From the NCBI RefSeq assembly GCF_900090045.1, contig NC_041786.1:2350501-2414500 (forward strand): a DNA stretch of 64,000 nucleotides, given 5' to 3'. This DNA comes from Plasmodium malariae. Lineage: Eukaryota; Apicomplexa; Aconoidasida; Haemosporida; Plasmodiidae. Position numbers and translations under genes: made by a program. Below the pieces are notes generated by a model. The model did not search any database. It worked only from the letters and a program-made list of their open reading frames with translations, and had not been told where the DNA came from. Shown here piece after piece: positions 13,001-25,344 of the stretch; the stretch's first letter is position 1, and every line of letters starts with the position of its first letter.

Positions 13001-15252
13001 ATGTACCTCCAATTTTCATATCACAAAATACTCTTAACACATCCTGAGAACATGATGGTAATACATAATAAAAACCAGAGGGTGAACTAGGTAATGTCAT
13101 TTTTAAATGAAAACAGTTATCAGCTGGGTTTTCTGGTGTTTGTCCTAATTCTTTTGTAGAAGTTGAATAGTAAGAACTTAAAGAATTTATTTTAATTATA
13201 TTTTGTGTCTGACTAATCACATCATAAATATTTTTAAGAATAACATTTTTTATATTAAGTATATCGCTATGTCGTTTCTCTTTTTCTACTTTACATTTTT
13301 TCATTTTTGGGTTCAATTTTTGAATTTTCAAAGCTTCGTTTTGTATTTTTTCAGCATATTGTTGTAGTTCATAATCTAATCGTTTTAATTCTTTACCTTC
13401 TTGCATATTAATTTCGGATACAAATTCGAAGAAATATTTATCTCTAGCATCATCTGAATCTTTTATTTTTTCACAGTCATCAACAATGGATTTAATTCTA
13501 TTAGCATAGACAGAAAATTTTTTTATCCCATAATATAAATTATCTTCTTCAGCAAATTCAGGATTAGGAGACATAAGTTTTAATTTAATGAATTGAGCTT
13601 CTTCATTATGTAGATTATTAATAGTACTTCTTAAAAAGTTTGCTAAATTACTACTAACTTCTTTGTAGTTTTCTCCATCCTTACTTAACATTATAGAATA
13701 TTTAGTAGCTGGATATTTCCAATCAATTATACATTTTTGTAATTTATATTTACTTCCTAGATTAATATCAAAATAAACAGAATCAGGAGCGGTGTCTATG
13801 GTAAATGGTTGAGAAGCCCAAAATGTATCTAGGTTCCCGTCAACAGCTTTATCTGTAGAAAAGTTTTTACCATCTCTTGATAATGTAGATGTAGCTTGTT
13901 TATGTAAGGAAACATCTACACTACCTGATTTAGATCCATCTTGAGACAGGCAAAAGTTTCCATCTCTTAACATTTTTAATTGATTGTTTGGTAATAATTT
14001 CCATGAACTACGACCATCATTATGTTCTAAACTAGAATTACAATCTTCCATTATGAGTTTACCTCCATTAGCTATCATGTTATCTTTTAAAGTTATACAT
14101 AAATTATTTATTGGATTATATATTTGATTATTCGCATTCAATTTCCATAAGTCTCTACCATCTAAATAAGACATAGAAGTAATACATCCATCTAAAACTA
14201 CTTCATTTGTTTCATCTATCTGCAAACATAAATCTTGAGTAAGGCTAGTCATTCCACTTTGTATTCTTAGCGTTGAATCCCCTGAACCCAGTGCATTCAC
14301 AAAGTTAATACCAAAATATTCATGTATGGCATGTCTCATGAGTAGCCTAATTGATTTCGCCCTAATTATGTGGTTGAATATAATATTTTGGACGACGTTC
14401 CCTGAAGATGGTTAAAAAGTGTGTTACTGGTGATATAGCAGTAGAGAGCGCCATTTTTGTGAAAGTAGCTGTGCATTACGTGTTTCTATATTTCTACATT
14501 TCTGTATTTTTGTACTTTATTTCTGTCTTTTAATTATTTTTTTGCTTTTTTCCAGCCCTCATTAAAATTTTTCTTTTTTAGCTAACTCTCATTGAAATAT
14601 TTCTTTTTTATTTAACTCTCATTGAAAATTTTCTTTTTTATCTAATACTCATTAATATTTTTCTTTTTTATCTAACACTCATTAAAATTTTACTTTTTTG
14701 CTAAAACTTGTTAAAGTTTATATTATCATTATTTTATTTTTCTTTTCAGCTCATTACTTACTAATATTTTTACTTTTCTATTTTTTTTTCCTTTTTTTTT
14801 TTGTCCTTTTCAGCTCATTGCATTTATTTCTGTTTCCCTGCACTGTTTTGCTTACCAGCTCGAGATTCAATAACTTGGTATGGCACCACCTCTTCGTATG
14901 GCTCATTTCCATCGTAGCTAGCTAAAACAGAAACTTCCCCAGGGGAATAAGCCCAATGAATTGTAAGTCCATTTAGTGATCTAACATTTTTTAAGTGTCC
15001 TGTCCACGAAATAATATCATTAGCATTATGTTTTCCCTCCGAACACCAATAACCTGATCCTCTTGTTAGGGCATTATCTGCGGCATACTGAGGTAATCCA
15101 TTTTCTCCGACACTTGGAAATGTAGAAGTAGCCTCACAATTATCAAATTTAAAAAAAGTATTATTTATCTCATCTTCACTATTCACAAAAAAAACATGGA
15201 ACAAAAATAATACGAATGCATAATTACAAAACAACTTTGCCATTCTTTTCAT
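10026..15252 (-). CDS. CCp2: LCCL/lectin-domain adhesive protein CCp2 (LAP family), 2 exons
   Basis: Exons 15252-14856 and 14401-10026 give 1590 aa, close to the roughly 1.6 kb-codon size of P. falciparum CCp2. A signal peptide covers about residues 1-25. Domains in order: N-terminal discoidin-like (about 35-170, rebuilt across the splice), ricin B-type lectin (about 180-285, with QIDE and DGR.LWKL/DGRSSWKL repeats), second discoidin/F5-8 type (about 300-430), a charged coiled segment (about 440-500), a fibrinogen/NEC-like Cys segment (GFYYVLPSCSQDVLRVFCDM), an LCCL domain (about 725-820, with KCPHDC and GVYDKHYLIHLRVV), two levanase/LamG-like modules (about 990-1390) and a Cys-rich C-terminus (about 1460-1590, FCKLCCDN and MCQMCC). 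Family members are secreted multi-adhesion proteins of gametocytes and gametes with roles in mosquito-stage development. The second ORF starts with an internal Met that is not the true start. Family identity is firm; CCp2 rather than CCp1 rests on domain order and synteny. Confidence 0.92.
14402..14855 (-). other. CCp2 intron with 30-bp minisatellite
   Basis: Donor GAGCTG|GTAAGC, acceptor CATCTTCAG|GGAACG, phase 1. The splice restores a continuous discoidin strand (VIESRAGNVVQNIIFNHIIR). Within it, about 14555-14705 holds five diverged 30-bp units of the form CTAACTCTCATTGAAA plus TTTTCTTTTTTA on the plus strand. Confidence 0.88.
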
Positions 15253-15456
15253 TATTATTTATATTATTTTTACGCAATTAAAATAGGAAAAAAAAAAAAA
15301 AAAAAAGTCTACACATACACGCGTCCACACATGTACAAAGAAAAAAATTAGTATGTATGTATTTAATAGGAAAATAAAATATTTTTATACATATAAAAAT
15401 AACAACCAGAGAAAATTAAAATTTAAATCTTAGCGGTGTACCTCTTTTAAGATAAT

Positions 15457-15512
<56 letters not shown>

Positions 15513-18500
15513 ATATGTGTATGCATGCTTATAAATGTGTGCATAGTACGAAACAACTAACGTTGTAGAGGCTTAAAACATCAAGCGTAATTACAAGAAG
15601 AAAAAAGTAAAAATAAAAAAAAAAAGTGTGCACAGTAGAATGGGAATTCCATAACAAATCATACAGCATAAAAAAAAAAAAAAAAAATTTTTATTTGTTT
15701 GTATTTACGTATGTACATATTTCTGTATACATGTACGTGTATATATACATATATTACACATGCGTATAATTCATTGCTACATATTATTTTATTCGTCTAC
15801 TTGTGTTTACCTATGTAAGCATATTACATTTTTTTCTTTTTCTTTTTCTTTAAACTTTTATATATTTACTCTTTGTTTAAATTCGCATTTGCACAGTTTT
15901 AAATTCTTCTTGCGCTGCGCGTTTTTTTATTTATATGCACATCTTAAGCGTAGAAAAAAACATTTTGATCTTAATTAATTTTTTTTTTTTGGACACACAC
16001 GAAAAAAAAAAAGAAGTATATATACACATAAATGTATATGTATTCATATGCTGAAATGTGTGTGTATACCTACATATATATATATATATATATACCTGTA
16101 TGAATTTGCATTTGTATGCTTGGTCTACATAATATGCAATTCTTACAACTTAAAAAAGAAGAAATGCTCCTTTTATGTTAACAATACCCTCAAAAATGAA
16201 TATATGAACAATATAGAACAGAAAAAAAGTAGAAGAAAAATGCAGGCTTTATTACCATCTCTTATATTAGTTAAACGTTTTACACATTTCTTTCAAAGAA
16301 AATAAAAGACACTTTTAGCGTCTACTTTCTTTTTTTTTTGTTTTTATTTAATCTTATTCGAATATTACAAATTCGTTTATATTTTGTTAGCGTTTGGCTT
16401 TAAGATCCCATAATGTATCAGAAATAGTAATACGCATAAATATATATACATATCTCTTTTGTATAACCCTTTTTAATAGGCAATAAAATATTTTACAACT
16501 TAAATAGTAGTCGCAGAAAAAATTATTGTTATATTTATGAAGTAATAAAATTAAATATAATGTCATGTATGAAAATAATTGTTCATATGGTCCCAAAAAT
16601 TTCGTACAAAATGTCACACAAGACTGAGTATGCGTTACCTGATTAATTAGATATTAAAAAAAATTATTTTGACAATTTCTTTTTCTATGTAAGTCATTCT
16701 TTTATTAAATATATATTTCTTTTTTTAATTATTATAAAAATGAGGAAATAAAATATAAGGAAATGAATGGAAAAGAAAGGAAATAAGCCGAAAAGAAACA
16801 AAATAAAAGGAAAGAAAAAGAATGGAAAAAACTTATTCATAACTGTGCATCTGGAAGTAAGTTAACTAACACCTTTTCTTTTAATCCTAGTTTTTTTCAA
16901 AAATACAGGAAACATGGTAGGACTAAACGTATTTCAGTAAAAATGTCCTTAATAACATTGATATAATTAGGAATATATTCAATGATGAATTACTTTTAAA
17001 TAATATATAAAGAAGAAAGCGATAGAATTATGAAAAGATACTAGTCTTCGCAGTGTTACTTGTGACTACTTGAAAATGTTTAATACTTGTAATTTCACAT
17101 ATCATGGAAGTTATTAATTGTTAACTTCTTTTTATACATTATGTTACCTTTTTTTTTTTCTTTATTATTTTTTTATATATTAATTTACTTATATATATAT
17201 ATATATATATATATTTTAAATAAATCTTTTTAAACTCTTAGGTGTAAAAAACTTTCATAGACAAAGAATTCCTACACATTTTGAATTTCAATCAACCTAA
17301 CATATGGTATGGAAAACGAAATATTTAGTACGGTTTAAGCAATAATAAATTATTTCACTACGGAAAAAGAAAACATAAGGTTAATTAAAATATTATTTTT
17401 CCTATCTTCAGTTCTAACATATCTGTAAAATTTTATACACATAAATTTAATGATAGCTACACGTTATACACAATCGATTTTTATATAAAATTAAATACAT
17501 ATTCACTATATATATATCTGTATGTGTATATATATACACATATATTTACGTATATATATATACATATATATATATATGGTATAAAATTAAAAGAGTGTTA
17601 TTTAATTATATATATATATATATATATTGAAATTTTTCATATAAACATTTGAATTTTTTTTTTTTAAATATATATATTTTTCATTATATATATACATATA
17701 GTAATATACATATTAACAGCTAAATTTTCAAATGGTCCATTTTGTTCAAATATTTAAAAAATCCATTTTTCATAAAATAATAAAAATATAATAAAACTAC
17801 TATTAATATTCTTCTGCGTACAATTTGTTTAAAATTTATTATTTTCTTACTTTTTATTAAAATTAAAAAATAATGGATTATTCGTATAACAGTTTATAAT
17901 TTTCCGATTTTTATTTAAACAAGTAAAAGTTCGCAATATTATAAAAAAAAAAAAAAGGAACATGGGGGCATCAATATGAATTTACCATATATATATAAAA
18001 AAGAAAAAAATTCATTTTAATATAATTTAAAGTAAAAAAAAAAAAAGATTATTTTCAGTGAATAAATGTGATTAGTGTAATGTCAAATATAGATATATAC
18101 AAATATATATATATATGTATATATACATGTGCATGTAAAAATCTTATATTACTTTATCAAAGTAAAATATTAGTAACAAAATTCTTCTTAATATTGTCAA
18201 AAAATGGATAAGAACAATCGAACCATAGAATAATAATGATGATAATCAATGCCTTTTTAATTTTTTTAACATAATAGAATAATCAAATTTTTCTTTTAAT
18301 TTTTTCTTTTTTTTTTTAATATTTATATGGTTATCTTCACCGTAGCACGTATTTAATACATATATATATATATATATATATACAGATGAACATATAGATA
18401 TATAGATATATACATACACAGATATTTAGATAGATATATAGATAGATATTAACATATATATTAAGATAGATATTAAGATAGATATATATGTAGATATGCA

Positions 18501-18659
18501 GAAATAGACATACACATATATGTATAAGTACCCATATATACGCAAACTGATATATACATATAAACACGTACAGACTTATATTCATAGGTAGAAACATTTA
18601 TATATACAAATATATTTTTCCCCAGTACATGTAATATTATATTCTTCAAATATGTAACA
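15253..18659. other. intergenic region, CCp2 to coiled-coil gene
   Basis: 3.4 kb between divergent gene starts. Poly(A) runs near 15291-15306, 15460-15475 and 15671-15686, TA repeats at 15475-15515, 17195-17220 and 17540-17640, and a GATATATAGATAGATAT-type tract at 18360-18500. Two short stretches of higher complexity (16150-16305 plus strand; 16440-16640 minus strand) could hide small exons but lack an acceptable start, so I do not call genes. Confidence 0.45.
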
Positions 18660-19578
18660 ATGGCATCATCTCAAATACGACAGTTTGCCACCTTAATAGA
18701 TCAATTACCTTGCGAAGCTGATGATTTTAACTTAATGGAGAATTTTGAAGATTACAGTAAATGTTTCGAAGGTTCAATACATGCTAATAACTTGAAAAGC
18801 TCAGACTCTTTTTTCTCCTTCAATTCGAATTTAAGTGATTACATAAGCAATATATCTAAAAGTCAGTTGAATATAAAGTGCAGCAAGATAAATGGTAAAA
18901 ATATTTCCAATTCGTCAAATAAGGAAAATGAAAAATCTGTTTTAGAAAACACTATTAATTCGAGAAATAAAACTAATGAAAAGGAAATTTTAAAAAATTT
19001 CAATGTGAATAATTTAATTAAAAGTGAGTCGAACAAATGCACAAATATCAATCCTATTGCAAATGATACTAAAGAAATATTTTTTGATGAAAATTATATA
19101 AATAAAAACCAAAATCATAGTAATTTCAACTCGTTATTTGTTCACGCTAATGACTTAAAAAAAGAGGAGAAAAGCAATTATATCGAACTACTGAATAGTG
19201 ACACGGAGGGAACCTATTGTAAATATGGAATAAATAAAAGAAAATCTTTATGTAAAAATAGTCGTAGTGAAGTTATTAATCGTAATAATGAATATTTAAC
19301 AGATATTAATTTTTCAAATAATAATAAAAACAATGAAGATATTTCACTGTACACTTTTAATGATCCTTATAATGATAAAACATGTGAAGATAACGAAGAA
19401 AATATTGTTTACAGATATAGCATAAACATGCTTTCCTCGAAAAATGAAAGTTGTAACAATGAAAAAAATGTGGACAAATTTAAGATAGGTTCAAGCGTAA
19501 AAAATAAGGTTGAAAAAATTATTGTAGACGAGCCATCATACAGCTACAAAAATATTGCTAGTTCAGGTAGGAAAAGGG

Positions 19579-19610
<32 letters not shown>

Positions 19611-21593
19611 GTACATCAAAATTGACAATATTAAAATTGTTTATGTGCCTCAATATATTTTTATAATTAACACTTGTTCTTTTAAGCTATATTACAAACA
19701 CATTTCATTTTATTATTGGTATTTTTAGTTTTTGTTTTGTTACGATTATAAATGCGAATAATAATAAAGCAAATGAAATTATTTTTTTGTTACACGTTTC
19801 CTTGATTGTTTTCTGTTTGATTTATTTTTGTTTACTCAATTGATTGTTGTTCATTTTTTATTGTTAATTTTTTTGAGTACCTGCTTGCATGTACATGTAT
19901 TATTTCGTTCTACATGATTTTATTTATATATGAATTTATCAATTTTTTTTTTTTTTTTTTTTTTGTTTTATGGCTACTTAAAATTTTGTGTGCACTACAA
20001 ATTAGTAACAATTTTCAACGAAAGTGCAAATAATTTTCCTGCCCTGTTTTTTTTTTTTTTTTCCTGTATGTACATAAATACAATTATATCTTTTTATATT
20101 TATTTTGCTTTAATTATGTAGGAGCAGCAATTAAGGAGAATACCCAAAATGTTTTATACAATGATAAAAAAAACGGGAACAATGAACGAAATAGAGAGCA
20201 CACGAATAACAGTAACTTAAATAATTTCCTTAGGAATAGTAACATAAAGAAGATAAATAAAAATGTTAATGTAAAAATTTCAAATAATGACAATTCAACA
20301 GTAATTGATTATAAAGATTTTTATAATATGCTAAAAAAAAGTGACGATTTTAATAAAAATATACTGCTCTCAAAAAAAGCGAAGGTAATTAAATTGGACT
20401 CGAACAAATCGTTAGTTATATTTCCAGTTAATATGAATGAATATGGAGATAAATATATTGCAGTAAATCAGAAGGACTTACTAGAATATATATCTTCATC
20501 CATTGAAATTGATAATGAAGATCTTTCTTCGTTGAAAATAAAAAATTATCAAAAAGAGAAAGAACTGCAGAATATAAAAACTGCATATAGTATGCAAACA
20601 ACTAATATACATTATTTGATAAACAGGGTTATATTTAAAGAATGTGAATATGAGAATTTAAAAAATAAAAGTCTTACATTAGAACAAGAGATAAATAAGT
20701 TAATTCAAGAAATTAATTCTCTTATAAGTCAGAATAAAGAAGGATTATTTATGCAAAAAGAATTTATTGATTATAAATGTAAATGTATATTAAAATTACA
20801 AGAATTACAACCCCTATTAGGTAAATATTATTTTGATATTTTTACATATATAACTTCTTGTAGAACTTTAGGACAGTTAAGTATATGGATACCTGCATTT
20901 CAAAAAAAAAATGATTCATTAGAAACGATTGCAAATAATTTAATTAAAATTTTGTTAAGTGGATTAGGTGCACCTATTAATTCGTGTCCTCAGTATTTTC
21001 TGTATAACAAAAAATTATTGAAAAAGTCTATATCCATTGAATCTGAAGAAGATACCTTTATTAATAATTTAGCAAAGAGAAAAATAATTGATAATTATTT
21101 GGTAAATAATTTAAATAGCTTCAATACAACAAAGGAAAATAATTCTCATTTTTCTAATAGTCATTCATTATCATTTAATAGTGAATCTTCTTCTCTCTTG
21201 GGAACAGAAGAATTATTTTTTAATTCTTCAAAATTTCCTTCCATGCATTCAGTTATTTTAAAAAATTGTAAGGATCAAAGTAAAAAGGAGAAATATTTTA
21301 ATAAATTAAATAGGTCTAATACAACACCCGAGCATTTTTATATAAATAATGAGTCGTATTGTTATAGTAATGTGTATAGTAATAAGAACAAACAAGATAT
21401 TTGTGTTACTAATATCCAAGATGAAAAAAAATTAGATAATGGTACAATGTTACAGGAAAAACAAAATATTGTTAAGCGGAAGCAAAGTATACCAAATGAT
21501 GAAGAAAAAGAAATAAAAAAAATTAGATTCAATGGAAAAATGATGAACACAATTAATTTAGAACGGGATAATAATATACTTACAACAGACTGA
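18660..21593 (+). CDS. conserved Plasmodium-type coiled-coil protein, unknown function, 2 exons, possibly truncated
   Basis: Exons 18660-19566 and 20122-21593 (792 aa). Donor TCAG|GTAGG, acceptor TATGTAG|GAGCAG, phase 1; the intron is 555 bp. I do not recognise the family. Residues 1-35 are relatively conserved-looking (MASSQIRQFATLIDQLPCEA), followed by Asn/Lys/Ser-rich sequence. The second exon holds a structured core (about residues 380-600): a short beta-type segment (KSLVIFPVN), a coiled coil (SLTLEQEINKLIQEINSLIS) and a hydrophobic helical block (LGKYYFDIFTYITSC, IANNLIKILLSGLG). The tail is low complexity. The stop TGA at 21591 is followed by 137 further in-frame open codons and more coding-like sequence, so the C-terminus may be lost or the stop may be an error. 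No signal peptide or membrane segment is clear. It corresponds by position to PF3D7_1455700, from memory. Confidence 0.75.
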
Positions 21594-22514
21594 GAGGGAA
21601 TTGTTTTAAATGAAATAAAAAATAAATTCAGTGAAACACAAAAATCAGACGAAAATTATGGAGATATGAAGGAAGTAGAAATTCTTAAAGAAAATGAAAT
21701 TTTAATTGGTAATGAAATAGAAGCAAATGTTTTATACACACAACAAATAAATAATAATATTGTGCTGTGTAAGAAGAAGAGTGACTATTCTAGTGAGACG
21801 CATATACAGGAATATTGTTCAGAAAAGGACGGATACAAGAATAACAATGCTCCTGAAACATTTAAGAGCGCGAATGGAAAAAAGGAAATAAAAGCGAATA
21901 AGGAAAAAGAAAATAATAAGTTAGATACCATGGGCGATGTTATAGAAATAAAAGATGTAATAGAAACGAGTGCAGAGATAGTACATAATGAAACAGAAAA
22001 TATGTAAAAGGGATAGAGAAAAAAAAGAAAGAAAAAAAAAAGGTACAATTAATAGAAAATATGAAGCAGGAATTATATAAAAGCAAGGACACATAAAATG
22101 ATCGAATTGAACTAAGTGATAAAAAGAAAGTGATAGATTTAGGGAAAAAAAAAAAAAAGAAAAGCATAGAACAAGAATTAGTTAGAAAAAGATGTATAGG
22201 AGCATTAGGATTTACTTTAAAAAAGAGGTTCTGAAGAAAGAGATACAGAAATACATTTTGAAATAAAATGTATTAAACGAAGACAAAATGAAGAGTGGAC
22301 AAATAATAAATTGGTAATTAAAAATAGTAATAAATCCTATGATATGAACAACCAAATATGTATTAGAACAGAGATATACAATATAGAAGAAGAAGAGGGT
22401 GAAAATATAAAAACAAAATTTATGAAATGAAAAAAGCTTCAAAAGGACAATGTAGAAGGATGGAGTGTATATTCATTTTTTCAAGGAAGAAAAAAAAAAA
22501 GAGTTATTTGTAAG
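21594..22514 (+). pseudogene. decayed 3' coding region continuing the upstream coiled-coil gene
   Basis: After the TGA at 21591-21593 the same frame stays open to TAA at 22005. A one-base shift then opens a second frame (with EKKKVQLIENMKQELYKSKD) to about 22220, broken by TAA at 22094. A second shift at the A run near 22220 returns to the original frame (RGSEERDTEIHFEIKCIKRR ... EIYNIEEEEGENIK), which reads to TGA at 22428 and on through DNVEGWSVYSFFQG. Residue use throughout is protein-like, not the random Ile/Lys/Tyr mix of intergenic DNA. The pattern fits a degraded C-terminus or several sequencing/assembly errors, two of them in or near A tracts. Confidence 0.6.
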
Positions 22515-22547
22515 GTATATATATATTATATATATATATATATGTAA

Positions 22548-25344
22548 ATTTTTAAATTAAAAATTTATAAATAAAATTGCTATTTTTTTTTTTTTTTACA
22601 AATGTGGTTACTATATGAAGTTACTTTATTGTGATGTGTTATTTGTTTTAGTAAATGCAGAAAAAAAAAAAAATTTGTTACTATATTATTGATAGAATAA
22701 ATGGCAATGTAAAAAAAAGATAGTTAACAAGGTAACTACTAAGTGAAATAATTTTTTTTATATAAATAAAAGAGTCATAATAGGGAAATATTCATTATAT
22801 AATGATGCCTAAGGATAAAGATAATAAAAGGAGATATATCAAGGGGAATGTTAAGAAAAAAAAAATATATAAAAAAAAATATAAAAAAAAAACATGAAAT
22901 GTAAGTTATTAAACTTAAAGTTCCTATTCTGTGTATAGTGCAATTCCGTACAGGGTAGCGATTTACTTTTGTGTTAGATATTTTTATGTGAATAAATAAC
23001 AAAAACATGCAGTTGTATTTTTACACGTTATATTAATATTAAATAAATGTTTTATATTTTTTGTTTCATTTAAAAGCTATACATATGTACATATGCATAT
23101 ATTTCTTATACATGCACATTCATGTCTATATTCTCAAACTTCAATATTACATAATATTTGGACTGGCAATTAAAACAGCTGAATACTGATTTATTTTTTT
23201 TGCACACTTCCGTTTTTAAGTATGATAATAATTTTTTTCATTGATTTTTGTTCAACTACAAAAGAAAAATACAAAGAAAAAAAAAAAAAAAAAATGTTGA
23301 AAAGTTTGTAATATTTATTAAGCTCATAAAAATTCTTCAAATATTTTTTATTTGTTTCAAGATGTTAAGTATTATTCATATAAAATGTTAAAGGGGAAAA
23401 GGATCTATTTTGTGTTTACTCCTTTTAGTGAAATATTAAAAAGGAAGTTACACCAAGAATCTTTCCGTATTATTCTGATTTTGTTAAAAATTTGCACATA
23501 TATATATATATATATATATATGTGTATACGTGAATGTGTAAATAGAGGATAAACAAGGCGCCAGTGATAAGAATGTTTTTTTTTTTTTTTTTTTCCCCAC
23601 AGGTTTAATATTTTAAGTAAACTATACTTTTGTCATATTTAGATACCGAAAGTATGTAGCTTAAACGCGCAAATTCATATTAATACTTTGTTCTGATAAA
23701 TATGAACATGTTGTTATTCTTTTCAGTGGAAGTTAAACGAGCACGTATCACTTGCGAAAACTTCGCAATATTACCTTTTTGTCATATTATGTTGAAGTTC
23801 TCTTAAAGCCTAATAAAACAAATCTCCAAAAACATGTGTGTTACGTACGTTACTCGTGTTACTAATGTTACTCTATTTTATTCAATTTGTCCAGATTTAC
23901 TTTTTGTTGTATTTAAAATTTTTTTTTTCTCTTTTCATCTTCTTTTTTAAACATATTATAACGATTGTGCAATAATAAAAAAAAAAGTTGTTCAGATTAT
24001 TTCTAGAAAATACATTTGTTTTTCATAATTGTAAATACGTATGATTACCCATGCATACAAACTTGAGCATGCATATTTTCAAGTTTTTTTTTTTTTTTTT
24101 TTTTTTTTTTCCTGAACATTATTATATTCGCTATGTCTTGTTCATTTTATATTTTACATTTTATATTTTAGAAGTAACACAATAAATATATATATATATT
24201 TTTTTTTGTCCTTCAGTATGTTTGTTTCCCTCCAATAAAAACATATTATATACATATATATAAGTACGTATGAAGCATGTGTATGCATAATTTCAAGCTT
24301 TAATAATACTTTAATTCTGGAGCGATCATAAGAGGGGAAATTTACTCTGCATGCATTTGCCTTTATTGCATCTATTTTGTGTGCTCTTATGTGTGCTATT
24401 GTATATATATGGCATGTATATAATTACATATGTTACATTTGCATTATATGTCCATTACTCCACATGTTATATTTCGAATACCTATGGTAACATGAATAAT
24501 ACGCACATTGAACGATAGCCTTTGCATAATTTATGTCTTAATGCTGAAAATTTTTCACTTTAAGAATTCTGCATTTTTTTGAGAATAAAATAAAATCTAT
24601 TTAAATAAATATGTGTACACAGTTAAATGTATACATGTATGTACGAACCATTTAAATGCAATGGCAATAATTTTATCGTTTTTTTAATCTTAACCAAAAT
24701 TTACCCCTTTGAGGCTTTCTACACCAAAGTTATTTGAGTGGTCATTTGATTGATCAACTTGTGTATAGGCATAAACGTATTCAATTCACATTCTCATGTA
24801 CTTTTCACAAAATTAAGTAAATAAATAAATAAATATATATATATATATATATAATTGGAGAGGTATTTTTAATATTTATACCTAAAAGGGTTAAGTGGGT
24901 TTCATGCTAACGATAGTACAGTAACGGATAAGGAGCAATTGTGCGAATGGAAATATATATATACGAATGCATGTATACAGAAGTATACCAAAACAGGTGT
25001 AGTGTAAACATAAGAATAGGGGGCGGAAGAGTCTTTCATTTGTTTGTTTAGGCTACGTTGTTTAACATTTTGCATGGTGTGTAATAGTTATTTTACTTTA
25101 CATTCATTTTTACAACAAAAGTTCACGTAAGCGAAGATTACAAAAGTGTGGTAGTTATTCGCAATGCCCATGTGAAGGCATTAAACTGCCAACATATATT
25201 TTTTAAAATAGAATAAAAGTCTATTTTGAGGGTGTGTAGCATTAGAAAAGTTAACACTACTGACAATACTAACAGTACTCACACTACTGACAATACTAAC
25301 AACACTCATAACACTCACACTGCTCACCCCCTTGACAAGCGTAA
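22548..25344. other. intergenic region upstream of ferlin-like gene
   Basis: AT-rich with long poly(A)/poly(T) runs (23280-23294, 23576-23594, 24085-24110). A segment at 23350-23470 on the plus strand reads as a short protein-like stretch (MLKGKRIYFVFTPFSEILKR) but has no supporting partner exons. Just before the ferlin start (25245-25335) there is a degenerate ACTACTGACAATACTAACA repeat. Confidence 0.45.

Noticed and set aside
16387..16617. 76-aa minus-strand ORF of fair complexity
   Set aside because: It begins with GTG, has no ATG near the start, no partner exons and no recognisable motif.
23352..23552. 66-aa plus-strand ORF upstream of ferlin
   Set aside because: It starts at a non-ATG codon, ends in a TA microsatellite, and has no supporting splice partners.
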